Positions 1 to 11,042 of a stretch of 64,000 nucleotides of DNA are shown one piece after another. The stretch covers positions 6,381,423-6,445,422 of the forward strand of contig OZ034979.1 in NCBI GenBank assembly GCA_964030785.1, given 5' to 3'. A program made the position numbers and the translations under genes. Numbering within the stretch: position 1 is the stretch's first letter; each line of letters starts with the position of its first letter. Under the pieces are notes generated by a model that saw only the letters and a list, made by a program, of their open reading frames with translations, did no database searches and was not told the DNA's origin. This DNA comes from Siderastrea siderea. Lineage: Eukaryota; Cnidaria; Anthozoa; Scleractinia; Rhizangiidae.

Positions 1-89
1 TTAGCGCTCTCGAAGCTGCAGCTAGAAGCGTTTAACTCTCGAGATCATAGTACCTATACCGAAGAATGATGAGGTAAAATGATTGAAAG

Positions 90-284
90 ATGCCCAACCT
101 TTCAGTTCTGGGACTTGATTCTCCGTCAGAAAGGCTCACTCTTGTATTTGTTAAAGCAGAGCGCGAAGCTAACTTTCAACTAGATGTGGAGGCCTTAGAA
201 GCTTTGGCGCCATGGTTTTTCGCCCTCGATCATATCAATTACTCACGCTGGCTTCCCGTTCATACTGAGAAAATTGCGAAATAG
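90..284 (+). pseudogene. Fragment of a repeat-encoded ORF of unknown function
   Basis: A 64-residue open frame contains the phrase WFFALDHINYSRWLPVH. I recognise similar phrases (ALDH.HYARWLPVH) from uncharacterised, multi-copy proteins in cnidarian and fish genomes that look mobile-element associated. That recognition is from memory and not from a search. The frame lacks the rest of such proteins, has no visible splice partner here and stops soon after the motif, so it is best read as a decayed fragment. No function is proposed. Confidence 0.35.
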
Positions 285-629
285 TAATGAACAATCCCCG
301 CTACTTCGCTTGCGGCATGTTGAAATAAAAAATAAAGCAGTGTAAACTCCTGAAAAGTGAGAATAATTAATTAATCTACTCCATATTCTCTTAGAAGCCT
401 CGAGGCTGCGCCCTTTTTTACCTTACATCGCCGATTTAACAAAGTTTTTAGGAGGATACCGCTGACCGCCTCACATGCAAATTAGATATTTCAAAATGAC
501 GTCCGTAACGTCCCTCCTGAACTCCGATCACGTGGCTACCCTTCTGAAATCCTTTGTGACACACAGAAGACTCACCATACCAAATTTGGCGCCATCGCCC
601 GAATTTGCACGATCATCACGCTAACAGAC
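285..629. other. Intergenic DNA, no gene recognised
   Basis: AT-rich sequence without a convincing open frame, RNA gene or clear repeat. It leads directly into the minisatellite. Confidence 0.5.
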
Positions 630-1715
630 TTGACTAAAAGGGCCAGTTTGAGGTGGTTATTTAATAGCGTGGTTTAAAAGGGGCAGTTTTGGGTGGTTAT
701 TAGCGTGGTTAAAAAGGGTACTTTAGGCTGGTTATTAGCGTGGTTAAAAAGGCGCACTTTAGGGGTGTTATTAACGTGCCTTAAAAGGCACAGTTTTGGG
801 TCGTTATTGGCGTGGTTTAAGGGGCATTTTTGGGTGGTTATAAGCGTGGTTAAAAGAGGGCAGTTTAGGGTAGTTAAAAAGGGGCAATTTAGGGCGGTAT
901 TAGGGTGGTTAACAAGGGGCTTTTTTCGGTGGTTATTCGGATGGTTAAAAAGGGGCAGTTTAGGGTGGTTATTAGCGTGGTTAAAAAGGGGCAGTATAGG
1001 ATGGTTATTGGCGTGGTTAAAGGAGCATTTTTGTGTGGTTATAAGCGTGGTTAAAAGAGGGCAGTTTAGGGTAGTTAAAAAGGGGCAATTTAGGGTGGTT
1101 ATTGGGGTGGTTAAAAAGGGGTAGTTTAAGGTGGTTATTAGGATGGTTAGAAAGGGACAGTTTTTGGTAGTTATTAAGGTGGTTAAAGAGGGGCAGTTTA
1201 AGGTGGTTATTAGGATGGTTAGAAAGGGGCAGTTTTTTCGGTTGTAAGGTGTTGGGCAGTTTTTGGTAGTTATTAACTGGCTTAAAAGGGGGCAGTTTTG
1301 GGTGGTTATTATCGTGGTTCGAGGTGGGCAATTTTAGGTGGTTGTTAGGTTATTTAAAAAGGGAAATTTTTGTTGGTTATTAGGGCGGTTAAAAAGGGGC
1401 AGTTTTTGGTTGTTATAAGGTGGTTTAAAAGGGGCAGTTTTAAGTGGTGATTAGAATGGTAAAAGAAGGGCAAGTTAGGGTGGTTATTAGCGTGGTTAAA
1501 AAGGGGCAGTTTTAAGTGGTTATTAGAGTGGTAAACAACGGGCAATTTAGGGTGGTTATTAGGGTGGTTAAAAAGGGGTAAATTAGGGTGGTTAAACGGG
1601 GCAGTTTAGTGCGGTTATTAGCGTGGTTAAAAAGAGGCAGTTTTGCGTTGTTATTTGGGTGGCTAAAAGGTGCGATATAAGATGGTTATAAGCGTGGTTA
1701 AAAAGAGGTACTCTT
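630..1715. repeat. ~36-bp minisatellite array
   Basis: About 30 degenerate copies of a unit containing GGTTAAAAAGGGGCAGTTT followed by AGGGTGGTTATTAGCGT. The period is close to 36 bp, a multiple of three, so both strands stay open over long stretches (143 residues on plus, 104 on minus). Those frames encode only the repeat and are not genes. Copies vary in the GGGG(C/T)A core and in the spacing of GGTTA. Confidence 0.9.
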
Positions 1716-2043
1716 ATTCTTCGGCCATTTCAACCTCAATAGGAATAAAAGCAAACTGCGGTGATGAACATGTGGTTAAAAGGGGCAAAACTCTATCCCA
1801 GATTGAAATTTTCAATGCATATGTAACTATCATGTATTCTCTCTTTAGAAAACCGACGCCGGTGAGAAAATACTCCTTCCATTCCCGCAAAATCGTTTGA
1901 TTTCTCAGTTAAGGCTTCTTCGTGTTTCCTTTTAAACAGTGCTGTAACGCTGACAATATCCAGTTTTTATTTCGACGCCGAACTGACGGTAGCACAAAAT
2001 AGCTTAACTCAACTCATGCCCAATGTGACTTAAATTGACTATT

Positions 2044-2048
<5 letters not shown>
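1716..2048. other. Intergenic DNA, no gene recognised
   Basis: A few decayed minisatellite-like words (GTGGTTAAAAGGGGC near 1771) at the left edge, then AT-rich sequence with nothing recognisable. Confidence 0.5.
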
Positions 2049-2089
<41 letters not shown>

Positions 2090-2104
2090 TGTGTGTGTTT
2101 GTGT
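2049..2104. repeat. (GT)n microsatellite
   Basis: A dinucleotide GT run with single interruptions at its right end. Confidence 0.95.
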
Positions 2105-2319
2105 CATTCGTGAAACTGAGCAACTAGAAAACTGTGGGATACTGAATTTATTTTATTTTATGTTACTTAATTTTAATTTATTGTTTGGTTCGAATTGAGA
2201 GGGCCCCACTTTTTTTGAGATGTTTCTTCTCGCCCTACTGTCTTGTACTGTCTTCTTGTGTCGGCCTTTAAGTAAATAGGGTTCCGTTAAACACTAGTAC
2301 TCCCAACTGGCCCATTGAT

Positions 2320-2482
2320 CATCATTATAAACAGTACCACAGGAAAGTACTGCTCAGTAGCTTTCATTTGAATGGTCACACTTTAGGATTTCATCCACAG
2401 ACACAAAAGTTAGAACCACCTTGTACAGCATAATAAACAGCACCACAGGAAAGTACTGCTCAGTAGCTTTCATTTGAATGGA
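2320..2482. repeat. ~105-bp satellite, left part
   Basis: One and a half units of a repeat marked by AGTACTGCTCAGTAGCTTTC, then GGATTTCATCCACAGAC, then AGAACCACCTTGTACAGCAT. The same unit recurs at 2957-3271, in diverged form at 4310-4520, 8200-8480 and 43610-43760, and as an array inside the FN3-NYN gene at 48870-49500. The array is interrupted at 2482 by a LINE insertion. Confidence 0.85.
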
Positions 2483-2956
2483 CAACAACAACAACAACAA
2501 CAACAACAATAACCTTTATTTGCATGACCATAATTATTTACAGTATTGCAAAAGGTAAGTAAAAACAAGAACAAAAAGAAAAAGAAATAATAATTATTAT
2601 GATATTAATAACAGATAATCAAGTCACATCATTCTTAGATGACAGGATACTGTCACGCAAATTATTCAATAGTGAAATATAATTCGTCAATCGTAAATTA
2701 AGATAAATATCTTCGGAGTTCATCAGTTTAATCACCAGGTCCGAGTAAGATAGCTGCTAAAAATTGTGGAGATGACGTTGTATTTGAGCAAAAAATTCAT
2801 TTCTAAGCTTGAAATATTTCGGGCAGTAGCAGAGGAAGTGAATTTGATCTTCAATTTCATTGGAGTCACAAACTGGACATAACCTTTTGTCGTGAGGGGT
2901 TTGGTTATATCTTCCAGTTTCGATCATAAGATTATGATTGCTTATGCGGACAGACT
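2483..2956 (-). mobile_element. 5'-truncated LINE insertion, C-terminus and 3' end
   Basis: On the minus strand the sequence at about 2620-2950 reads as a degenerate LINE reverse-transcriptase C-terminus. It begins with KRLCPVCDSNEIEDQIHFL and continues with a cysteine and tyrosine pattern (CYCPKYFKLRNEFF) typical of the terminal zinc-knuckle-like motif of CR1/L2-type LINEs. An in-frame stop follows, so the copy is dead. The 3' end carries a (CAA/TTG)n tract at 2480-2510. The element splits one satellite unit: GAATGGACA is left of it and GGACA-GACTTTAGGATTT to its right, which suggests a short GGACA target duplication. The 5' part of the element is missing. Confidence 0.7.
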
Positions 2957-3271
2957 TTAGGATTTCATATACAGATTAAAAAGTTAGAACCACCTTGTAC
3001 AGCATAATAAACAGCACCACAGGAAAGTACTGCTCAGTAGCTTTCATTTGAATGGTCACACTTCAGGATTTCATCCACAGACTCAAAAGTTAGAACCACC
3101 TTGTACAGCATAATAAACAGTACCACAGGAAAGTACTGCTCAGTAGCTTTCATTTGAATAGTCACACTTTAGGATTTCATCCGCAGACTCAAAAGTTAGA
3201 ACCACGTTATACAGCATAATGATCAGGCCACAAAAAAGGTACCGCTCAGTAGCTTTCATTTGAATGGACAC
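2957..3271. repeat. ~105-bp satellite, right part
   Basis: Three further satellite units continue the array after the LINE insertion, with the landmark AGTACTGCTCAGTAGC recurring about every 105 bp. The last unit is diverged (GTACCGCTCAGTAGC near 3239). Confidence 0.85.
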
Positions 3272-3290
3272 TAGCCTGTGCTCAGACGTC

Positions 3291-3352
3291 TCCTATTTCC
3301 TTTGCTCCACGAGGAAAGCTCCCTTTTTCCGCGTGGAGCAAAGGAAATAGGA
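3291..3352. repeat. Perfect 21-bp hairpin
   Basis: Arms at 3291-3311 and 3332-3352 are exact reverse complements around a 20-base loop. They sit directly next to the end of the satellite. Probably a remnant of a foldback element or an inverted duplication. No terminator or gene function is implied. Confidence 0.8.
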
Positions 3353-3543
3353 TACTTCTCAGTGACCGTTTTAAAAAGAACGAAACAAACGCGGACAAGA
3401 TAAAGCGGTATCTTGACCTCCACAAAGCCAAATAACGATTTACGAATGAACAAATTTCAGCTCGCGTTTAGTGTGTACTGTACACATGCACCAGGCTGAG
3501 AAGGAACTCCTGACAGTTTATTAATTAAAAGTATGTTACAAAC

Positions 3544-3984
3544 CTTTTCCGCCAGAACAGCATGAGATTTCTTGTTTTATTTCGATCAACTGTTGTTTTA
3601 CTTCAGAGAACAGCCCACTGCTACCTGAACAACCAGTCAGGTTCTCTTTCAGAGCTTTAAGTTGTCTATTAAGTTCTTGTATTATTTCAGCCAACTGTTG
3701 CTTTATCTCAGAGGAAAGACCACCGCTCAGACTGCTTCCAGAAACATCACTTTTGTTTTCTTTCAGTGCTTTGATCTTTGATTTCTTCCGCTCATTTTGC
3801 CCAGTACTTGTTCGATTTTCATGGTGTTTGGTCCAGCGTAAAAGTTGCAGAAGTTGTAGTTGACATTGTTTCACTGAGCGTTCTTCGTCTCGTTGTTACT
3901 CTTTGCGAGTTTCACCGTGGAGTTAGCAAGTGCCATCACGAAAACGGCAGCGAACAAAATAGCTCCGAAGAAATTTTTCATCAT
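3544..3984 (-). pseudogene. Orphan broken first exon of a fibrinogen-related protein
   Basis: The minus strand begins MMKNFFGAILFAAVFVMALA, a signal peptide matching the first exons of the two genes to the right, and continues with ANSTVKLAKSNNETKNAQ. It then hits an in-frame TGA where the paralogues continue into NNVNYN. A frame change follows near KIEQVLGKM. In the new frame the coiled-coil cassettes are clear (SSEIKQQLAEIIQELN, FSEVKQQLIEIKQEIS), and they end in GGKG before a GTTTGT donor, as in the neighbours. No fibrinogen exons follow downstream (below 3544). Its upstream sequence (about 3985-4200) resembles the upstream sequence of the intact gene (11043-11250), so a promoter-plus-exon-1 unit was duplicated and then decayed. 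Confidence 0.8.
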
Positions 3985-4199
3985 GTGAAAAAATTTGTAA
4001 CGTTCGTTATCAGCGACATGTTACACCAAAACCTTACTGAAACCGATTTCTTTTCAAGTCAAGACTTGGGAGCCAAACTGATTCTGTAGTCTTTGGAGCC
4101 GGAATTTTTCGCGTCTCTATAATTTATTTTAAGAGCATTTTTATAACCAATCAATTACCTCCACATTACACGGAACTTGACTAGCTGCTGGCTTCTGGT

Positions 4200-5164
4200 T
4201 CTGATGAATACGAAACCAGACATGCAAATACAGTGGTGTATTAATTAAATGACGGGGAAAGGATTGATTTCATGTTTAAGTATTAAAACTTTATTTCCGT
4301 CATCGTGAACCACCTGGTACATCATAATAAAATAAGGAAAGTACTGCTCAGTAGCTTTCACGAATAATCATACTTCAGGAGTACATTCACAGACTCAAAA
4401 GCTAGAACTAACTCGCCTGGTTACAAGAAAAACTGTTTCGCTTTTATTTGAATACTCACGCTCAACGATTTCATACACAAACTCAAAGCTGAGAACCACC
4501 GATATTGACTCAGGAGTTTTCTTAAAAAAAAACGCAAAACAACATCAGCATTAAGATTTCATTCACAAATCCAAAAGGCGGAACAACATTTTGAACTTCG
4601 GGTTTTCTGTGTGAAAGAAACGGTTAAAAAAGGGCATACAGACACAGAGGCAAACAACACAAAATTTCCCGAGCGAAGACTTTTATTAAGCACAACTACT
4701 ACAGAACAGTTGAACTGTGACTAAGAAAGGCTTTTTATTGACACTACAATCGTTTCCTTGAAACTTGTTTTCATGCATAAGGCAGCCGAGAAGATAATGT
4801 TGTATTCTCACTGGTAAAACTGAAATGGCAGGTTTGTGGAGGGTAATTTGACTCAACGATAGGACACCTTTCTATCTGCGAAATGAAACAAATTTCTTGT
4901 TTTCAAAATACATCGTTTAAAGGTCCTTCTTGTGTTTACATCCGGTAACAATTTAAAGTATCGCCAAGTGTCAGACCAGAGCAGTTAACTGCTGTTGGCG
5001 TGAAACTTGAACTTTGTTTGAGAGTGAGATTATTAATATCATCTGGTTAAAAAATTGAATTGCGTTCTAAACTGAATCATGAGCGCCCTTACACTTTAAG
5101 GCAGTTTAATCCCCTCGAGTAAACGTTTCGCTTAAATATGTAATGAAGTGAGCTACACAGAAAC
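4200..5164. repeat. Duplicated FReD 3' flank with decayed satellite
   Basis: This stretch has no gene but is clearly paralogous to 8150-9296. Both contain decayed satellite units (GGAAAGTACTGCTCAGTAGC), the phrase CTTCGGGTTTTCTGTGTG, the string GGCTTTTTATTGACACTAC and a block leading into the last FReD exon. It is the 3' flank of the fibrinogen gene to its right. A minus-strand ATTAAA at 5110-5105, about 55 bases past the stop, is a candidate polyadenylation signal. A minus-strand AATAAA at 4739-4734 is a more distal one. Confidence 0.7.
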
Positions 5165-7322
5165 CTAAAAGTCCTTCGGGCGTATCTTCATCTCAGACCT
5201 CTTCAGAGAGTATTCTTTATTTTTCCAGTGCCACCACACCATTCCATGAGTACTGATCTTGCCGTGAAGGTACAAACCATTCAGATTGGACTGATGGCAA
5301 CTCTCATACCACCAGGCGCCTTTATTATGTTGCAAGGCACAGTTGCTCCACCACTTGTCATTATCACGATCCTTGGTGAAAAATGCCATACCACGATGAT
5401 AACCAAGAGAATCTCCAGCCGTTCCCCCTATAAAAAAATAAGGTATGGATTAATTTTCTTCACTGTCTCTTGAATTAAACAAACGGAAGTCTTTGCTCGT
5501 AACATTTTTTATACCAGTTATTTTATCTTGTACCAATATATTTGTATATCAGTTTCTGTTTCCATAAAGCCATAAATTGTTTTTCTCATTCGCCTGTCCC
5601 ACTTAGCGAAATCAATTTATACAATTTGATTTTATTTTTCAACTTCATTTTTTTAGCTTTTTAATACTCTTTCATGATCAACTGGTCTACTTTACAGTTC
5701 TTTTGAGAAAAGAAAAGTACCATATTTCCTCGTCGCCGACTTCAATCAGAAATAAACATCATCTTTAGGAAGTTCTTCTCTCAAAGAGGTAAAAGCGTAC
5801 CTGAACAACTTCCCAAACTCAGCTGGTATTTCGCTCTCTCGCTTGCCACAGCAAATGAACTGTACACCGCAAAAGCTGTGTTGCCATCAAAGTCTTCCAA
5901 GTCGACGCGAAGCTTGTAACTGCCTCTAACAGTCAGACGGTTAATCTTGTCTAGACCAAGCCAATACTCGCCACTCAGGTTGCCGAAGCCCTGTTTGTAG
6001 TCATCCCACCCTCGATAGAAATCAACAGAGCCGTCCATTCTCTTCTGAAACACCGTCCAACCGCCACCGGCTGTTTTCTGATCACAAAACACTTCAAATT
6101 CCCCCAGACCATCAGGATGGACTTTATTCACTCCACTGATATTGTTACCGGACTTGTAAACTTCGGCGCAGTTCTTGTAAACTAAAATCATTGAACAGCA
6201 TAATCAATTCTTGGCAACGTGAAAACGACCATTCTTAACAGTTTAACTTTTAGGTCTGTGTTTTGATTTCTTTATTTTAAGGCGGGAACGGCCCAATGTT
6301 TAATTTGTACACAATTAGGTATAAAGCCGCCCGCTCTCCTCGAGAAAAATGACACAGTGCACCGCAAATCAGGTTTTAAATAGGACGATATGATATGTTA
6401 TTGAACCAGCGTGAGGTCCGTATTGAGAATGTATTGGTCGACTTCCTTTTTTGGCAGTTTATGAGCCAAGCCGAAGACGAGGCTTAAAACCTTCCAAAAA
6501 AAAAACGAGATCAATATATTCTCAATACTGACCAAACAAGCTAGTTCAATAAAGGATTTATTATTATGGCTGTTTTCAAATTTGCGAACAGCAGAGCGTA
6601 TTTCTATTAGTAAGCGCGCGCTACAAAGACGAAAACAGGAAACAAACGATTTTCATAATGTCATTTTCGCACAGGTTTTTAACGAAATATAGGCAAGAAA
6701 GCAAGAACAAGGTTTCGACTTCATACAAAACTGTTCTCTCTTCTAAAATTTTTCCAAAACGCAGTTTAGTGAGATCTTTCCGTGATTGGTCCATTTTAGC
6801 GGTCCGTATAGGAAAATTCGAACCGCTCAGGGAACCAATCAGAAAGCTCCTTTTCAGCGCGGACCAGTTCAGTCGTATAATATGTTAATTGTTACAAACC
6901 TTTTCCTCCTGAACAGCCTGATTGGTTTCTTTTCAGCGCCCTTATTTCTTGTTTTATTTCGGCCAACTGTTGTTTTACCTCAGAAGACATGTTACTTTTA
7001 CCCGAACAGCTCGCCCAGTCTGGTTCACTTTCAATGCTCGAATTTCTTGTTTTATTTCGGCGAACTGCTGTTTTACTTCAGAGAACAGACCACTGCTAAC
7101 CAAACAGCCAGTCTGGTTTTCTTTCAGTGCCCTGATTTCTTGTTTCATTTCGGCCAGTTGTTGTTCGATTCTCTTGGTGTTTGGTCCGGCGTAGTAGTTG
7201 TAGTTAACATTGTTAAAGTGAGCCTTCTTTGCATCGTTGTTACCCTCTGTGGGTTTAACCGACGAGTTTGCAAGTGCCGCTGCGAAAACAGCGAACAGAA
7301 TAACTTCAAAGAAATATTTCAT
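5165..7322 (-). CDS. Secreted fibrinogen-related (ficolin/angiopoietin-type) protein, frame break in exon 1
   Basis: Three exons read right to left: 7322-6900 (signal peptide and coiled coil), 6181-5801 and 5427-5165 (fibrinogen C-terminal domain). The start [18 protein letters not shown] is a signal peptide. Three coiled-coil cassettes of the type [17 protein letters not shown] follow. The fibrinogen domain opens [11 protein letters not shown], has [17 protein letters not shown], the calcium-loop-like [24 protein letters not shown] and ends EMKIRPKDF. Its two cysteine pairs are present. Junctions are GT/AG with phase 1 at both introns. Oddity: near 7005 the first exon shifts frame by one base between cassettes two and three. 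The frame from the start codon therefore stops at 6975, and exon 1 (423 bases) cannot join exon 2 in frame. This could be a true lesion, an allele or a base-call error. Likely role by family: extracellular carbohydrate or microbe recognition. Confidence 0.85.
6398..6553. repeat. Foldback repeat in the FReD intron
   Basis: Imperfect inverted ends, TTGAACCAGCGTGAGGTC with GTATTGAGAATGTATTG on the left and CAATATATTCTCAATAC with a TAGTTCAATAA end on the right, enclose a short centre. Likely a MITE inside intron 1 of the fibrinogen gene. The paralogous gene at 9297-11042 lacks it, so it inserted after the duplication. Confidence 0.6.
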
Positions 7323-7740
7323 CACGTGCGGAAGTTTGAAACGTTCGCTAAAAATTAGCCGATCAAGCGCTTCAGAGAGTGAACGATATCTAATCACTCA
7401 AAAAAGTTTATTTGTCTAGGTTTTGCCGGCAACGAGATTTTCCTCGTCCCCAAACGCTATTTTAGGAGAACCGCTTTCACCAATCACACATCACCACATT
7501 TCATAGAGTGTGACTACCTGACTTCTTCCGTGATATTCATGACGATTTTATACGGCGCGTTTAAGATAGAACGAACTGTTTGTACACAGTAGTCTTCTTG
7601 GTGAAAGTCAGTTGTAATTTTAAAACAACGGAGTAACTGAAAAAAAGAAGAAATGTTCTTATGCCGTAGGGTAGATTGCCAACGACTTCTCTCATCCATC
7701 ACCGCATATGCCTGCCATGCATGAAGAAGCCTAAAAAAAC
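7323..7740. other. Upstream flank of the FReD gene, no gene recognised
   Basis: The 5' flank of the minus-strand fibrinogen gene. A short upstream extension of the same frame (7397-7323) has no signal-peptide character, so the start at 7322 is preferred. Nothing else is recognisable. Confidence 0.5.
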
Positions 7741-7890
7741 TGGTTAAAATGTACATAATTACGTAGACTGCGTACATAATTACGTACATAATTACGTACA
7801 TAATTACGTATCCTTGCGTACATAATTACGTACATAATTACGTATCCTGCGTACATAATTACGTATCCTGCGTACATAATTACGTATCCT
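7741..7890. repeat. TACATAATTACG tandem repeat
   Basis: A 12-bp word TACATAATTACG is repeated, some copies separated by TATCCTGCG to make a 21-24-bp higher-order unit. The word contains TAATTA and pairs with itself, so local hairpins are possible. Confidence 0.9.
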
Positions 7891-8149
7891 TTCTGGATAG
7901 TCGAGAGGGAAAGGGACTGCTAGCAGTCTAATAATTACGCCAAACAATAATTATCTGAAATTTTACATCATTAAGAACTTTTATTAGATTACTCAAGGTT
8001 TCTAGAAAACTACTCAATAAAAAATCGACACGATATTAAAGGTAACTTGAACTGGCGCAGATTGATTCAATGGAAAATTACAAACTTTATTTCTCTTCAA
8101 ACTTCTTACCTCCTAGCGGAGTATAAGTCCGAAACCAGAGTCTTCCATC

Positions 8150-9296
8150 TTGTCCTTAATGCTGGGCCACTAAAACTTAATTTATTTCCGTCATCGCGAA
8201 CCACCTGATACATCATAATAAAATAAGGAAAGTACTGCTCAGTAGCTTTCACGAGTAATCACTCTTCAGGATTACATTCACAGACTCAAAAGCTAGAACT
8301 AACTCGTCTGGTTACAACAAAAACTGTCCAATTTTTATTTGAGTACTCAAGCTCAACGATTTCATACACAAATTCAAAAGTGAGCACCACATATTGATTC
8401 AGGAGTTTTGTTTTTGAAAAAAAAAAACCTAAAACCTAAAACAACATCACTGAGCAATTCTTTAAGATTTCATCCACAAGTCCAAAAGGTGGAACCACAT
8501 TTTGACTTCGGGTTTTCTGTGTGAAAGAAAGACTTAAAAAAGGGCCTACAGACAGAGAGGAAATCAACACAAAATTCCATGAGCTAAGACTTTTGTTAAG
8601 CATCCCTCTTACAGAACAGTTGAACTGACTAAGAAAGGGCTTTTTATTGACACTACAATCGTTTTCTTGAAACCTGTTTTAACAAGGCAGCCGAGAAGAT
8701 AATATTGTATTCTGTGACGAGAGGATTTATTGTTATTTAGTTTTCTTTGCTTTCGCGATAAAAATATACAAAGCCAGCGTGGAAAATATCAAGTTCTTTA
8801 GCAGTCGTAAATACAACCTGTTGTGATTTACTATTTGGGCGTAAACTGTTTTGTCGGATTACAACTGATTGACACTACAATCGTTTTCTTGAAACTCGTT
8901 TAAAAAGGCAGCCGACAAGATAATGTTGTATTCTCACTGGTAAAACTGAAATGACAGGTTTGTGGAGGGTAATTTAAGTCAACGAGAGCACACCTTTCTA
9001 TCTGCGAAATGAAACAAATTTCTTGTTTTCAAAATTTCTTGTTTCTTCTCCAAAAATGTCCCTCTTGTCTTTACATCTGGTAACAAATTAGAATATCGCC
9101 AAAAGTGTCAGACGTGAGCAGTTGACTGTTGTTGGCGTGAACCTTGAACTTTGTTTTTGAGTGAGATTACGAACATTATCTGTTAAAAAAATTGCATTCT
9201 AAACTAATTCATGAGCGCCCTTACACTTTAAGGCTTTTAATCCCCTCGAGTACAATGTTTCGCTTAAATATGTAATGAAGTACGCGTCACAGAAAC
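8150..9296. repeat. Second copy of the duplicated FReD 3' flank
   Basis: Paralogous to about 4200-5164, in the same order: decayed satellite, CTTCGGGTTTTCTGTGTG, GGCTTTTTATTGACACTAC, then the gene's last exon. A candidate minus-strand ATTAAA polyadenylation signal lies at 9241-9236, about 56 bases past the stop, in the same relative place as in the first copy. About 200 bp around 8700-8890 are present only here and are flanked by a repeat of the ATTGACACTACAATCG word, consistent with an insertion or a local duplication. Confidence 0.7.
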
Positions 9297-11042
9297 TTAA
9301 AAGCCCTTCGGGCGTATCTTCATCTCAGATCTCTTCACAGAGTAGTTATCTTTCCACTGTTCCCATTCCATTCCTTGACCGCTGCTCTTGCCGTGAAGGT
9401 ACAAACCATTCAGGTTGGAACTGTAGCACCTGTTGTACCACCAGGCGCCTTTATAAAGGGAGGCACAGTGGCGACCAGAGTCCTTGTCATTATCCCGATC
9501 CTTGGTGGAAAATGGCATACCACGATGATAACCAAGAGAATCTCCAGCAGTGCCTGAAAAAAATCATAAGGTGTGAATTAGTTTCTCTTGAATTAAACAA
9601 GCTAGTAGAACTCCTCACCGAAACACTTCATATACCCTTTTTTTAAATCTCGTAGACAATATACTTGTATATCAGTTTCTGTTTTCATAGAGCCATAAGC
9701 CGTTTTGCTCTCTCTCTCATTCGTTTGTCCTACTAAGGGAAATCAACTTACACAGCATGATTTTATTTTTCAACTTCGTATTTGGGTATTTTAATACTCC
9801 TTCCTGATCAACTGATCTACTTTACAGTCCTTTGAGAAAAGAAAAGTACCATATTTCCTAGTCACCGACTTCATTCAGAAATAAACATCATCTTTAGGAA
9901 GCACTCCTCTAAAAGACTGAGGTAAAAGCGTACCTGAATAACTTCCCAAACTCAGCCGGTATTTCGTTCTTTCGCTTGTCACAGCAAACAAACTGTACTC
10001 TGCAAAAGCAGTGTTGCCATGAAGGTCTTCCAAGTCGACACGAAGCTTGTAACTGCCGCTAACACTCAGACGGTTAATCTTGTCTAGACCAAGCCAAAAC
10101 TCGCCGTTCAGATTGCCGAAGCCCCGTTTGTAATCATCCCAAGCGCGGAAGAAATCTACAGAGCCGTCCTGTCTCTTCTGAAACACCGTCCAACCTCCGC
10201 TGGCTGTTTTCTGATCGCAAAACACTTCAAATTCACCCAAACCATCAGGATCGATTTTGTACACTCCACTGATCTGTTTACCAAACTGGTAAAGTTCGGC
10301 GCAGTTCTTGAAAACTGAAATTATTGCAAAATAAAATCAACTTTCCGGAATTTCTTTACTCCCCCCTATAATGAATAAAAAGTCTGTATTTTTTCCCCTT
10401 AGAACTTAACGGCTAGCGAAAAACGGAAGGAGGCTTTAAAGAAGTCTAAACTATAAATAGGCATATTCGGGACGAAACTAAGTCAGATCGTTCAATATCT
10501 TTCTTGTTTCGTTTGCTTTTGCAGACTGCGGACAAAAGGCCTCAAATGAAGACGTTTTCTAAACGGTGGTATACATATATATGTATATTAATTTTTTTGG
10601 CTTAAAAACGATACTGAACTATGATGTTGGAGTACGGAACTGTCTACACGGGCTTAACACTAAGGGGGTATTTTTCTACCCTCAAACCACAACGAAAGCT
10701 AGTCCAAAAACGAAATATTTCGACAGCGAAAGAGACTACAATAGCAGCTAAAAACAATTAAATTCTAGACAAATCATGTCTTAAAGAAAGAAAGTACTAT
10801 TAAGAACCTTTTCCGCTCGGGCCTCCCGTTTTGTTTCCTTTCAGAGCTCTAATTTCTTCTCTCATTTCGGCCAGTTGTTGTTCGATCTTCTTGGTGTTTG
10901 GTCCGGCATAAAAGTAATTGTTCACATTACAGTGAGCCTTCTTCTCATCGATGTTACTCAGTTTCTTGGGCTTCATCTTGGAGTTAGCAAGTGTCGCCAC
11001 GAAAACAGCAAGCAAAATAGCTCCGAAGGAATATTTCATCAT
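9297..11042 (-). CDS. Secreted fibrinogen-related (ficolin/angiopoietin-type) protein, intact
   Basis: Three exons read right to left: 11042-10808, 10314-9934 and 9553-9297. They join in frame (phase 1 at both introns) to about 290 residues. Residues 1-20 ([19 protein letters not shown]) are a signal peptide. Around residues 50-70 is one coiled-coil cassette ([18 protein letters not shown]), which probably drives oligomerisation. From FKNCAELY to the end EMKIRPKGF is a complete fibrinogen C-terminal domain with [54 protein letters not shown], the calcium-loop-like [26 protein letters not shown] and four structural cysteines. The protein is predicted to be secreted and to bind acetylated sugars or microbial surfaces. 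That role is family knowledge and is not shown here. The exon 1 donor is GTTCTT, a weak match, whereas both paralogues have GTTTGT. Confidence 0.9.

Noticed and set aside
693..1545. Open frames of 143, 104 and 63 residues on both strands
   Set aside because: They are translations of the ~36-bp minisatellite, whose period is a multiple of three, so frames stay open without selection.
690..1715. CRISPR-like array
   Set aside because: Repeats have no unique spacers, the host is eukaryotic and no cas genes exist. It is a minisatellite.
6658..7419. Plus-strand frames up to 190 residues across the fibrinogen gene
   Set aside because: They are antisense shadows of the minus-strand coiled-coil exon, with no family features of their own.
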